DNA from: Pomacea canaliculata
Lineage: Eukaryota > Mollusca > Gastropoda > Architaenioglossa > Ampullariidae
DNA: 64,000 bases
Assembly (NCBI RefSeq): GCF_003073045.1
Contig: NC_037590.1
Span: 992,001-1,056,000, forward strand
Direction of reading: 5' to 3'
Within the stretch, counting starts at the first letter, position 1; each line of letters opens with the position of its first letter. The notes under the pieces were generated by a model. It was given only the letters and a program-made list of their open reading frames with translations. It was not told where the DNA came from and searched no databases. The position numbers were made by a program, and so were the translations under genes. This document shows, in pieces, positions 46,313 through 58,390 of this stretch.

Positions 46313-49300
46313 ATGGCCAAGTCGGATGACATCACCATCTTCATGACCTCGGATGGCCTGGAGTGGGGTCAGTTCCTGGCTGGCCAGCTGGACGCCTTCA
46401 AGGGCAAGGTGACGTACAGGACCCTGCAGCTGGATGACATGGAGTACGAGAATCCAACGGAAGTGACGCACGCCTGTACCAACAGCCTCGTGGTCCTGCT
46501 GCTGGCATCTCCGGACACCCTGAACTACATGCACGAGAAGGCCGGGTGGTTCTCCCTCACCATGCAGACGGTTCCTGCCACCAGCGCCGTGGTGGTGGTG
46601 ACGTTGATGGGCAAGGAGGACGTGGACCGCTACACGGCAAGCACCTACGACACGTCACGCTGGACGTACAAGGACCCCGGCCACAGACACGAAGACGTGC
46701 AGCAGATGGTGGCCGACATCCTGGACATTGTCGACAGGTGTCGCCACAGCAAACCCAAGGAGCCCAGCATCAGCCGCTCGTCCTCCAGACCCAAGCTGTG
46801 CGTCAAGCTCTTCCCCTCCACAGTCTATGAGGTAGGAGACGTCCCTCCCCCACACCCTGCATGTGGTGATCCACTCACCTGTGTGACGAGCACGTCACAA
46901 ACAGCACTTCTACCTGTGCACTTGCTGTCCTCTCCCCTCTGTCAGTCTCGCTGGAGTGCAAGTCTCTGTCTCTCCCCCTCTCACACAAACACTAAATACT
47001 AACTTCCTACTAAAAACATGTTACCTGGCACATGGCTGTACAAAGACTGTTTCACCTGACACCTGGTGTACAGAGGTTTTTTACCTGCAGCCCGAGGTGA
47101 CGGTGGCCCTGGTGTTCACGGAGGCTGTGGAGGGAGAGGTGGTGGTCAAGTTTGGCAAGAACGAGAAACCAGTTGTGACGTCACGCCTCAACTCTTATGT
47201 CGTCACCTTCCCTGCGCCAGGTGAGAGGTCACACAGGGTGCCAGCCACCCGTCACCTGCTGATGATCCTCTGTCTGTATACACACATGATGCTGTCTCTC
47301 TCTCTGTATATACACACACGATGCTGTCTCTCTCTCTAATACTGCATGACAACAGTAGTCTCTCTCTCATGACCAGCCATGTTTCCCACTTGTCTGTGAT
47401 GACGACTCTCACCTGTCTCTGATTAAGTTTCTCATTTGTTTCTTGCTTCTCGCCTGTTGCTGCTCACATTTCTGTGTCTGCGTGTCTGTGTGTCTGTGTC
47501 TGTCCGTGTGTCTGTGTGTCTGTGTGTCTGTGTCTGTAGTGATGCCCCAGGGCAAGCACAGGCTTGTGGTGACGGCGGGTGGACGTACCCAGCGGACTGA
47601 GCTGACGTACATCGGGGTGGAGACGGCCTTCTGCAGCACCCACTACCTGTGTCAGTGTCTGGGTGTCAGTGATGACCACGAGCTGGACCTGCGCCTGAAG
47701 GACATCTTCGTCTCCTCCCTCCCCGGCGACAACGTGCTGGACGCCATCTTTAAGGGCTTGCCGGACTCGGAGTCGACAGGTGAGGACCTTCACCTTTGGC
47801 CTGTGGCAGTAATTAGCTTTTGTTATTATTGTCACGATGTTGTTTATACTGTACACAGTGTTGATATTTGCTCCAACGACTGGCTCTGGCTCAGTGTCAA
47901 ACAGTTTCCTAGCAACCAGCATAGAGCATGTACGAAGTACATAATAACATTATTATTATTGTCATCATCATCATCATCATCATCATCGCTCTGCACACAG
48001 AAAGAAAAGCATTTGAAATGAGTGAGAGAGTGAATCAGTGTTGGGAGGAAGTTTATTCTCTCCCTGACCTCCGGTGTTCCACGTTTCAGACTCGCAGAAG
48101 AACGCCAACTGCAGGTACCCGACTCTGCTGCACTTCGCCGCGGCCAAGGGTCTGGCCGAGTTGTGCTCCGCCCTGGTGGAGTGTCCGGGTAGCTCGCGCG
48201 CCTACTACGTCAGGAACTGTGACGGCCTTGACCCCGCTGACCTGGCCTTTCAGGAGGAGTTCGACGAGCTGGGCAACTACATCATCGACTTCATGGTAGG
48301 ACTTGCTGCCTGTTGGGGTGCTGCACCCTGTAGACATAGTGCGTGCGTGCGTGTGCGAGAGGGCGGAGGCATTATTCACCTTCCATAAAAATGACATCAC
48401 ACAAACAGTAGGACAGGTTAACCAGGTATGAATGAACTGTGTTGATGCCTTGCAGACGATGCAGCATGCGGAGGACCTGTACGCCCACTACGTCACGCTG
48501 CGTCAGCCGGATGACGTCTTCCCAGGTGAGACCTTCTCCTTGCTCTAGCAGCGAGGTCGGCTGTGTCCTCCTGCATACACAGCTTGACTAACAGCTTGGC
48601 ACCACCTTAGATAAACATAGATGTTACAAGGCTAACAGGCTACTCAGCCCACCCACCCTGGTTACCGGACCATGAGACTGGCACCCGCTTCTGGTCACCC
48701 ATCCAGCAGCAGGTTGCAGCTTGTGGATGCAGTCAGGGTGGGAGGACGGAGGACGTAGAGACGTAGAGACGATTCGTGGCGGTCGTTAGGTCAACCCTCG
48801 CTCTCACCTTGTGTCTCCCTCAGGTGACGACCTGTATGAGGACATGAGTCGCTGGTCCCGCTCACCTGTATCCCCCCTGCGTACTGCGCCTCCACCACCG
48901 GCCCCCACGTCACCCAGGGCTCCTCCACAGCTACCTCCACGGGCACAGTCCATGGACAATGGTGAGTACAACCTGTATTAGCACTCTTTTGTCATTGTCG
49001 TCATTATCATCATCGTCATCGTCATGTCTCTCTATCATCATCCCTATAATCATCGCCATCGTCATGTAGAGTGTAGACTACACACACACATCTCTCTGTC
49101 TGCGTCTCTCTCTCCGTGACATCAGGTGACACGCATGACCTGTCACAATACTAATGCAGCCTGCGCTCTCTGTCTCTGTCTCTCTGTGTCACAGTTCTGA
49201 AGCACGTGCCGGTGGACCAGCTCAAGGCCGCCACTCTACCAAATCCACGCAGGAACCCTCCCCCCGTCCCTCCGGACCCTGCCGCCTTCATGGGCATGAC

Positions 49301-52300
49301 GGGTGGACAGACAGGTGAGTGCTCAGTGCCCTGCACCTTCCTGTCTTCTCGCAGTTCTCTTGTCATCAGCAGAGAGAAATTGTTGTACAACTGCTTTATG
49401 GGGGCGCTGTCGTCGTCAGCAGCTTACACACACTGGACACCAGCCTCCTCCTCCTCCTCCTCCTCCTCCTCCAGCTGCACGAGTACCTAATGCACTGTTG
49501 TACAGCCTCCTGCTCACCTTGCAGGTGTAGTACTACCCCGGGGGGCAGTGGGGTCCCGCACGCAGAGCGAGCTGATTGAGATCCACGAGCTGTTCAAGTC
49601 CGGCGAGATCAGCATCAACGAGGCGCAGATGTTGTTCAACTCCTGGCAGCAGCGGTGTGGACGCAACACGGCCGTCAGCTTCAAGGACAGACAGGTAGGT
49701 CACGTGTAGTCAGGTAGGTCACGTGTAGACAGGTCGGTCACGTGTAGACAGGTAGGTCACGTGCTTCCTGTCATCTTCCTTCCTCCGCCCGGCATCCTGC
49801 ACGTGGCAGTGCGTCTGTACCGACATGACAGTCCGTCTGTACTTACACTACAGTATATCTGTATTTATACTACAGTCCATCTGTACTTATACTGCCTGAA
49901 ATCTCTACCAGTCCATCTGTACACACAGTACCGCTCTATACGTCAGTACTTATACTACCAGTACATCTGTACTTGTATGTGAAGCCAAAAATAAGCACAC
50001 GACACGTCACACGGGGTTATGAACATCTTCGTCTGAACATCTACAAATACAAGTTGTCACACCTACACTGTGTTGTGTGACATGCCCTGTGTGACATGCC
50101 CTGTGTGACATGCCCTGTGTGACATGCCCTGTGTGACATGCCCTGTGTGTTGCAGAAGGAGCTGGAGAAAATTCGCAGCGAGTATCTCAAGAAAAGGAAG
50201 GATTCGGGCAAAGAGCATCGCGACATCTTCAGCTGGGTGCGCAAGGGCAAGAACAAGGAGAGCATCCGACCTAACATTTCTGTAAGTCACGTGGTGTTGT
50301 GTAGCACAGACACACACACAGATAGACACACAGACACACACACACGCACACAGAGTGAGAGAGGGTAGACAAGTGGTGTGTCGTGCATACAACAGTACAA
50401 CCTGTCGACATTTCCCTCTGTGACAGGAGCCTGTGGTGCCCCGCCAGTCCACCAAGTCCGTCTCCTACTTCAAGCCCAAGAACGAGCTGCTGATACAAGA
50501 CAGGAGCAGCACAGCCAGCACCGGAAGTACGTCACAAGCTCTTGGCAGCTGTGCGCAGGCGTGCTTGAGACTTTGTGTATTGATGTCAGTGAGAGCGTGA
50601 GGCAGTAGTGTCAAGTGCTGTCATGTCAGTGTCACTGAGTCTTGTGATAACAGCTGTGTCATGTCAGTGTCACTGAGAGCTGTAGTAACAGCTGTGCCAA
50701 GTGTTGTCATGTCAGTGGCTGAGTGATTCCCCAAAAATGTTCTCAGAGTTGTGTTTGCTAAGCACTGTGCTGTCCTATGTGTTGTACTGTACATACTAAA
50801 TGTTGTGCTAAGTGTTCTACTGCATACACTAGATGCTGTGCCAAGTGTTGTACTAAGTGTTGTGCTAAGTGTTGTACTGTACATACTAAATGCTGTACTA
50901 AGTGCTGTACTAAGTGCTGTACTAAGTGCTGTACTAAGTGCTGTACTGTACATACTAAGTGTTGTACTAAGTGTTGTACTAAGTGTTGTGCTAAGTGTTG
51001 TGCTAAGTGTTGTGCTAAGTGTTGTACTGTACATACTAAATGCTGTACTAAGTGCTGTACTGTCTCACCACAGGCTCCTCGTCGTCACGTGACAGCGGCT
51101 GGAGCGTGGGGTCACGGGAAAGCAGCCTGTCCGCCTCAGTGGAGAAGTCTGACAGCGAGGTGAGACACTGACTTTGTTTTCTACTTGTTGCCCTCGGTAC
51201 AAACATTACCAAGCGAGTAACACGGGCAGCCATGTTGTTTGTACACAGTGTAGGTACTTTGTAGGTTTGTCTTTGCTGCTGGCAGCAGTCACAGCCTCTA
51301 CTACTCATTCACCCTGCCACACCTGTATATCACGAACGCTTGTGATGTTGTATGGTCTTGCTGACAGGGTGTACAGGTGTACAGGTGTACAGGTGTACAG
51401 GTGTCCTACATCATGTTGGGGGAGGAGGGCAGAGGACCAGGTATCCACTTCATGCAGACCTCTAGTTCTTGCATACCTCTTTAGTGATCACTTGACACAG
51501 TTGATAGTTGCCTGGAATTGTTGCAAACATCAGTTGGCAGTGATTCTCTAGACTCTAGAGTCTAGAGTGTGACCCTTGTGACAGCTCGTCACGAACTGTG
51601 ACAAACATGATGAATGGCCCTCCACTAATGTGTTAAATGTCGGCCTAACAACGACTTGCTTGTATCTGTGTTCAGGACGATGGGTTAGAAGGGTGAGTAC
51701 CCTGACTGTGTGTGTGTGTGTGTGCGTGTGTGTGTGTGTGTGCTGTGATCCCCATCACACAGTAGTCTCCCCTGGTCACAGTCCACTAACTCTCTAAACC
51801 ACTGACATCACACTTGCTGTTGACCACCTGAGGTAATGTGACTTGTAATCACCCACAGCTGGTGGGCACAGCCAGCTTTTCTCACAAACACTGGGTGCAG
51901 CTGCCAGAGGCTGAGCACCAGCTTCACTGTGTGCACTGGAAGCTGTGTGTGACGCACGTGCACATGAACTGTTTGACCCGTGTATCTGCATGAAGCCTAC
52001 TAAACTGCCTGTTGGCATGTCTTCACTGAAAATACTTATCAATACTTATCAGAGTGTAATGTGGAGTGCTGTAACATCTTTGTGAATGTTGTCATCTATA
52101 TCATCTATTGCAATGGAGTATACAGCATTATTATTACATTATGTGAACTGTAACTATGGAATGGAGTATACAGCATTATTACATTATGGAATGTACTTTA
52201 CAACATTATTACACTGTGGAATGTAGCATATAGTATTATTACAATATAGAATGGAGTATACAGCATTATTACACAATGGAATATACTCTACGGTATTATT

Positions 52301-55300
52301 ATACTATGGAATGTACTCTACAACATTATAACATAATGGAATGTAGCATACAGCATTGTCATACTATGGTAATGTACTATACAGCATTACTACACTATCG
52401 AATATACTATACAATGCTATTATAGTATGATAATGTACTAAATGCACTATACAACATCATTACACGTTGGGAATTACTATACAACATTATGATAATGCGG
52501 GAATGTATTTACAACATTACAACACTGTGGGCGCCTCAGGTGTGTGTGTGTGTGTGTGCGTGTGTGTGTGTGTGCGTGCGTGTGTGTGTGTGTGTGCGTG
52601 TGTGTGTGTGTGTGCGTGTGTGTGTGCGTGCGTGCGTGCGTGTGTGTGTGTGTGTGTGCGTGCGTGTGTATGCGTGTGCGAGTGTGACCTGTGTGTGTGT
52701 GTGTGACAGACGACACTTGCTACAGCTGCAGGAATCCAACCAGTGTTTGTTTGTCCAGTTGCCAGAAGTTTTATTTCCTTGTCGTGAAGTCAGAATGTGG
52801 GTTAGCTGATAACAGGCTGACAGCTTGTTGTCACTGACATAACAGACTGACAGCTTGTTGTCACTGACATAACAGACTGACAGCTTGTTGTCACTGACAT
52901 AACAGACTGACAGCTTGTTGTCACTGACATAACAGACTGACAGTGCGTTGTCACTGACATAACAGACTGACAGTGTGTTGTCACTGACATAACAGACTGA
53001 CAGCTTGTTGTCACTGACATAACAGACTGACAGCTTGTTGTCACTGACATAACAGACTGACAGCTTGTTGTCACTGACATAACAGACTGACAGCTTGTTG
53101 TCACTGACATAACAGACTGACAGCTTGTTGTCACTGACATAACAGACTGACAGCTTGTTGTCACTGACATAACAGACTGACAGCTTGTTGTCACTGACAT
53201 AACAGACTGACAGTGTGTTGTCACTGACATAACAGACTGACAGTGCGTTGTCACTGACATAACAGACTGACAGCTTGTTGTCACTGACATAACAGACTGA
53301 CAGCTTGTTGTCACTGACATAACAGACTGACAGTGCGTTGTCACTGACATAACAGACTGACAGCTTGTTGTCACTGACATAACAGACTGACAGCTTGTTG
53401 TCACTGACATAACAGACTGACAGCTTGTTGTCACTGACATAACAGACTGACAGCTTGTTGTCACTGACATAACAGACTGACAGTGCGTTGTCACTGACAT
53501 AACAGACTGACAGCTTGTTGTCACTGACATAACAGACTGACAGCTTGTTGTCACTGACATAACAGACTGACAGCTTGTTGTCACTGACATAACAGACTGA
53601 CAGCTTGTTGTCACTGACATAACAGACTGACAGCTTGTTGTCACTGACATAACAGACTGACAGCTTGTTGTCACTGACATAACAGACTGACAGTGTTGTC
53701 ACTGACATAACAGACTGACAGCTTGTTGTCACTGACATAACAGACTGACAGCTTGTTGTCACTGACATAACAGACTGACAGCTTGTTGTCACTGACATAA
53801 CAGACTGACAGCTTGTTGTCACTGACATAACAGACTGACAGTTGTTGTCACTGACATAACAGACTGACAGTTGTTGTCACTGACATAACAGACTGACAGC
53901 TTGTTGTCACTGACATAACAGACTGACAGCTTGTTGTCACTGACATAACAGACTGACAGTTTGTGTCACTGACATAACAGACTGACAGCTTGTTGTCACT
54001 GACATAACAGACTGACAGCTGTTGTCACTGACATAACAGACTGACAGCTACTGACAACTGACATAACAGACTGACAGCTTGTTGTCACTGACATAACAGA
54101 CTGACAGCTTGTTGTCACTGACATAACAGACTGACAGCTTGTTGTCACTGACATAACAGACTGACAGCTTGTTGTCACTGACATAACAGACTGACAGTGT
54201 TGTCACTGACATAACAGACTGACAGCTTGTTGTCACTGACAGACTGACAGTGTTGTCACTGACATAGCAGACTGACAGCTTGTTGTCACTGACATAACAG
54301 ACTGACAGTTGTTGTCACTGACATAACAGACTGACAGCTTGTTGTCACTGACATAACAGACTGACAGCTTGTTGTCACTGACATAACAGACTGAAGCTTG
54401 TTGTCACTGACATAACAGACTGACAGGCGTTGTTGGTCACTGACTGAAGCTGTTGTCACTGACTAACAGACTGACAGCTTGTTGTCACTGACATAACAGA
54501 CTGACAGCTGCGTTGTCACTGGACATAACAGACTGACAGCTTGTTGTCACTGCATAACAGACTGACGCTTGTTGTCACTGACATTTTGACAGTGTTGTCA
54601 CTGACATAAAGACTGACAGGCTTGTTGTCACTGACATAACAGACTGACAGCTTGTTGTCACTGACATAACAGACTGACAGCTTGTTGTCACTGACATAAC
54701 AGACTGACAGCTTGTTGTCACTGACATAACAGACTGACAGTTGTTGTCACTGACATAACAGACTGACAGCTTGTTGTCACTTGACATAAAACAGACTGAC
54801 AGTTGTTGTCACTGACATAACAGACTGACAGCTTGTTGTCACTGACATACAGACTGACAGCTTGTTGTCACTGACATAACAGACTGACAGCTTGTTGTCA
54901 CTGACATAACAGACTGACAGTGTGTTGTCACTGACTAACGACTGACAGCTTGTTGTCACTGACATAACAGACTGACAGCTTGTTGTCACTGACATAAAGA
55001 CTGACAGCTTGTTGTCACTGACATAACAGACTGACGCTACAGACTGACAGCTTGTTGTCACTGACATAAACAGACTGACAGCTTGTTGTCACTGACATAA
55101 CAGACTGACAGCGTTGTCACTGACATAACAGACTGACAGCTTGTTGTCACTGACATAACAGACTGACAGTGTGTTGTCACTGACATAACAGACTGACAGC
55201 TTGTGTCACTGACATAACAGACTGACAGCTGTGTCACTGACATAACAGACTGACAGCTTGTTGTCACTGACATAACAGACTGACAGCTTGTTGTCACTGA

Positions 55301-56638
55301 CATAACAGACTGACAGCTTGTTGTCACTGACATAACAGACTGACAGCTTGTTGTCACTGACATAACAGACTGACAGCTTGTTGTCAGTGTATGAAAGCGT
55401 GGTGTTGGTGGAAGTGTGAGTGTTGTGAGTGGTGTGACGAGTCAAACAGTTGAGTCATCATTCAAAGACAATGGTGTACATGTTGATGGCAGTGTGTCAG
55501 ACAGGTTTATGTCGCTAGTGTGCTCTGTGGACTGAATGACACAGTCTGTCTATCCTACAGTGTTCAGGGCGTGCTGTACTCGTCCTTCTGTCTGTCAGTC
55601 TGTGCTCACTGTGGTGTAACACGTGATGTCACACAACACACCTTCACTGAAGTATCACTCGTCAAGTCTCAGCATCTTTGTTTTCGTTAAAATGTAAAAC
55701 ATAGAGTTCTGTTGGCCACAGCTCCTGGCGACTGCTGACGACAAGACCTGATCCTCTCTGTGTGAGTGCGCATGCGTAAACTGTTTTGTTGGATGTCCAC
55801 AGGACCAAGAGGACGAACTCTCCTCGTCTACCGACGTCACACGAAGGCCGCGGACATCGACATCATCCCTGACGGTACAGCACCTGTCTCTAGACTCTCT
55901 ACCTGGCAGCCGTCTCACCTGTCCACACCTTGCTCACTCATCTCACCCTCAGCCTTCTCGCGTTTGAAATAAATTTTAGTAAAAATGCTCGCACGAAACA
56001 TCGTCAAGATAGGACTACATCAGCTCCTGATATCAACTCTTACTCTAATTCTTACTATACTTCCCAACAGACTAATTCCCGATTCCTGATATGATTCCTC
56101 TTTAAATATTTGTCAGGTGTGAATCACTCAGTCAAAAGGTGTTTCTCCCCAGTGACAGACTTGTAGACCTCAGAGTGGTCAGCCCTGACACTATTCACAT
56201 TATGTTAATGACATGTCTTGGTGTCTGTCTTTTGTTATCATCGACCTCCACACACAAGGACGACCTGTCGGAGGTCCACACCTCTGTCCTCCCTCTGTCT
56301 GTCTTGCTTTCCTCTTCTTGCTGCTGATGTTCACTGTTCACTCAGGTGTGTCAGCTGTAGTCGTTCGCTCACTTGCTGTAAGTGCGGCTTTGTTTTCCTT
56401 TTCTCCTCAGAATCCGTCAGTCGCTCGGCGGCCAGTTCCTTCAGCAAATGCAGCAGACGGACCATCGGGTGGACAGCGACCCCGTCCCTCCACCCCGACC
56501 GCCTCCACGCCGGAAGTAACTGATGAACTCCTGGCAGCACCAGCGGCACCTACCACCACCTACACATCGGCTGCAAGTCCTGGTGGTGACGAGTTCATGA
56601 GACTTGAGGCATGGTGCCGATGGTGTGAGCTACTGTAA
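46313..56638 (+). CDS. PIK3AP1: BCAP/PIK3AP1-like PI3-kinase adaptor (TIR-like, DBB, ankyrin-like), thirteen exons
   Basis: Cytoplasmic adaptor of the BCAP/BANK1/Dof(stumps) family, which couples receptors to PI3K and Toll-type signalling. Exons: 46313-46831, 47091-47220, 47540-47779, 48090-48295, 48456-48525, 48824-48961, 49195-49314, 49525-49694, 50156-50281, 50427-50526, 51074-51159, 55803-55874, 56411-56638; phases all agree; about 734 residues, human 805. Residues 5-150 are TIR-like ([34 protein letters not shown]). Next comes the DBB core ([34 protein letters not shown]), then ankyrin-like [20 protein letters not shown] and an acidic [12 protein letters not shown]393-E-D-M396 is a YxxM p85-binding site. 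Proline-rich SH3-type stretches, a helical [20 protein letters not shown] and a lysine-rich coiled segment follow. The ATG at 46313 starts the conserved domain; an upstream exon may exist. The last two exons are less certain than the first eleven. Confidence 0.88.
49441..49474. repeat. (CTC)n microsatellite
   Basis: About ten TCC/CTC units between exons 7 and 8 of the PIK3AP1-like gene, about 50 bp before the exon 8 acceptor. Confidence 0.9.
49692..49762. repeat. Short minisatellite starting at the exon 8 donor
   Basis: CAGGTAGGTCACGTGTAG is repeated four times beginning at the donor CAG|GTAGGT itself (49692-49697), so copies of the 5' splice site AGGTAGGT recur at about 49712 and 49750 in the intron. 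Confidence 0.7.
50087..50152. repeat. 14-bp minisatellite abutting the exon 9 acceptor
   Basis: Five copies of GTGTGACATGCCCT. The last runs straight into GTGTGTTGCAG, the acceptor used for the exon at 50156. Confidence 0.9.
50770..51062. repeat. 12-bp minisatellite
   Basis: More than 20 copies of GTGCTGTACTAA and GTGTTGTGCTAA variants, with inserted TGTACATACTAAA segments. It ends about 10 bp before the acceptor of the exon at 51074. Each unit carries a CTAA(G) motif resembling a branchpoint. Confidence 0.9.
51676..51692 (+). other. Candidate 17-base microexon of the PIK3AP1-like gene
   Basis: GACGATGGGTTAGAAGG is flanked by TGTGTTCAG and GTGAGT, both good splice sites, between exons 11 and 12. 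It enters in phase 0 and leaves in phase 2. Inclusion would add DDGLE and put exon 12 in another frame with a stop at 55869-55871, giving a truncated tail. Confidence 0.35.
52085..52500. repeat. AT-rich minisatellite, roughly 35-40 bp unit
   Basis: Diverged copies of ATACAGCATTATTACATTAT with GGAATGTA, in the large intron of the PIK3AP1-like gene. Confidence 0.85.
52538..52708. repeat. (GT/GCGT)n microsatellite
   Basis: About 170 bp of almost pure GT and GCGT; potential Z-DNA. It lies 95 bp before the 30-bp satellite. Confidence 0.95.
52802..55386 (+). repeat. 30-bp satellite array, about 85 copies, in the PIK3AP1-like intron 11
   Basis: The unit is TGACATAACAGACTGACAGC followed by TTGTTGTCAC. 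The first ~890 bp (52802-53690) is in perfect 30-bp register, varying only at GCTTGTTG versus GTGCGTTG or GTGTGTTG. From about 53690 on, single-base gains and losses appear in many units. Because 30 is a multiple of three, minus-strand frames of 430 and 292 codons run through the regular part as a ten-residue repeat; they have no non-repeat coding content apart from a CA-repeat tail. On the sense strand each unit carries TTGTTGTCACTGACATAACA then G, which looks like a branchpoint followed by AG. Confidence 0.97.
55968..55973 (+). terminator. Alternative poly(A) signal immediately after an in-frame stop in PIK3AP1-like exon 12
   Basis: If exon 12 (55803-) is not spliced at 55874, its frame stays open for 54 codons to TGA at 55965-55967. 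AATAAA follows with no gap. This would give a protein of about 689 residues ending after PQPSRV, and an alternative terminal exon. Confidence 0.45.
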
Positions 56639-57235
56639 CTCACTCAACACTAGGGGGAGCTGTGAATCTGTACTAGGTGGAGCTGCACAGCTGTAAGATG
56701 CTGTAACTCTCAGGAGCTGTGCAGCTGTATAGATAGTGTGAGCTACTGTAACTCACTCACATAGGTGGAGCTGTGCAGCTGTATAGATAGTGTGAGCTAC
56801 TGTAACTCACAACACTAGGTGGAGCTATACAGCTGTATAGATAGTGTGAGCTACTGCAACTCACTCAACACTAGGTGGAGCTGTGCAGCTGTATAGATAG
56901 TGTGAACTGTAACTCTCACACACACTAGGTGGAGCTGTGCAGCTGTATAGATGTGTGGACTGTAACTCTCACAACACTAGGAGGAGCTGTACAGCTGTAA
57001 GATGGTGTGAGCTACTGTAACTCTCACAACACTAGGTGGAGCTGTACAGCTGTAAGATGTGTGGACTGTAACTCTCACAACACTAGGTGGAGCTGTACAG
57101 CTGTATAGATGTGTGGACTGTAACTCTCACAACACTAGGTGGAGCTGTACAGCTGTAAGATGGTGTGAGCTACTGTAACTCTCCCACACTAGGAGGAGCT
57201 GTACAGCTGTAAGATGTGTGGACTGTAACTCTCAC
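56590..57235. repeat. Minisatellite of about 50-56 bp overlapping the predicted last codons
   Basis: About twelve copies of GTGTGAGCTACTGTAACTC with ACACTAGGTGGAGCTGTACA. The first copy supplies the final residues (WCELL) and the TAA stop of the spliced PIK3AP1-like frame. Confidence 0.85.
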
Positions 57236-57482
57236 AAGTGTGTGCGAGAGATGAGTGAGATGCAACTATCATGCTTCAAGTGTGAGAGTGAAATCAGTGT
57301 AAACACCTTCCTACACTCGGTGACTTGTGCCACAGGAAGGAGCTGTGATACGAGTGATCGGTGTCCATGAGTATAGGACTGGAATTGTACCTTCAGGTGC
57401 AGGTGCCACCACAGCTGACACTCTCACCTGCCACCACAGACATGTTACTCCACTATTGGTGGTATGCTTACCCCGTACAATA

Positions 57483-57625
57483 CCCTCACGTGCAGCTGTT
57501 ACCACAGTCTTTATCGTGCAGCTGTGACAACAGTCTTTATCGTGCAGCTGTTACCACAATCTTTATCGTGCAGCTGTCACCACAGTCTTTATCATGCAGC
57601 TGTGACAACAATGCCTCCATGTCCG
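57483..57625. repeat. 26-bp minisatellite
   Basis: About five copies of GTGCAGCTGTTACCACAGTC plus TTTATC. Confidence 0.9.
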
Positions 57626-58204
57626 GTGTTTTCACAAGTCGCCAGTGGCTGGTGGTAGACATGACAATGTTTTTACGACCAGCTGTTACCACGTGATACT
57701 TTCACGATCATAGTCTCGTCCAGCTGTGACCAGAATGTTTTCACGTGCAGCTGTCGCCCCATTGCTTACGTCACATCCTGTATACGGAGGCCGTTACATT
57801 TGAAACACTTTGGAGTGTCGGTCGCTTTGAGTATTGAGTTTTGAGTAGAGCTGTGTTTGTTAGACACAGTGCCAGACCTGTTGGTGCAGCTGTACATGTT
57901 GTGTACAGAGAAATAGAAATGATCAGTGCAATCAATACAACGGTGATCGACTCTCAGCCCCGCAATTAATGTTGGTATTTATGGAAACCGTCTACAAAAC
58001 ATTGCAGGTCTCGACCTGTGTCTCGTCAACTTTTTTCCTGTTTGTCCAGACTTTATGGACTGTCTATGTGGAATGTTCCAGACTTTATCTGAAGCTGTGC
58101 AATCACTTGGTGCGACTGTCAGGCTGCTGGTTGTTGAGGCTGAGCTCAGCACCCGACTACCCAGTCCTCATCACATCCTGTTTGGATAATTATAAAATGA
58201 CTTG

Positions 58205-58390
58205 CCATTCCTCTCTGTCTTAACTGTAGTTGTATAGTGTGTCTACTGTCTGTCTACAGTGTATACGTGTGTCTACTGTCTACAGGTGTGTCTACTGTCT
58301 ACAGGTATACGTGTGTCTACTGTCTACAGCTGTATACGTGTGTCTACTGTCTACAGCTGTATGCGTGTGTCTACTGTGTACAGCTGCATC
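58205..58390. repeat. Approximately 25-bp minisatellite
   Basis: Copies of GTGTCTACTGTCTACAGCTG plus TATAC. Confidence 0.85.

Noticed and set aside
52536..53828. 430-codon minus-strand open frame (and a 292-codon one) through the 30-bp satellite
   Set aside because: It is the repeat read antisense: the unit length is divisible by three and contains no stop. Its only other content is a translated CA microsatellite, with no start context or splice structure.
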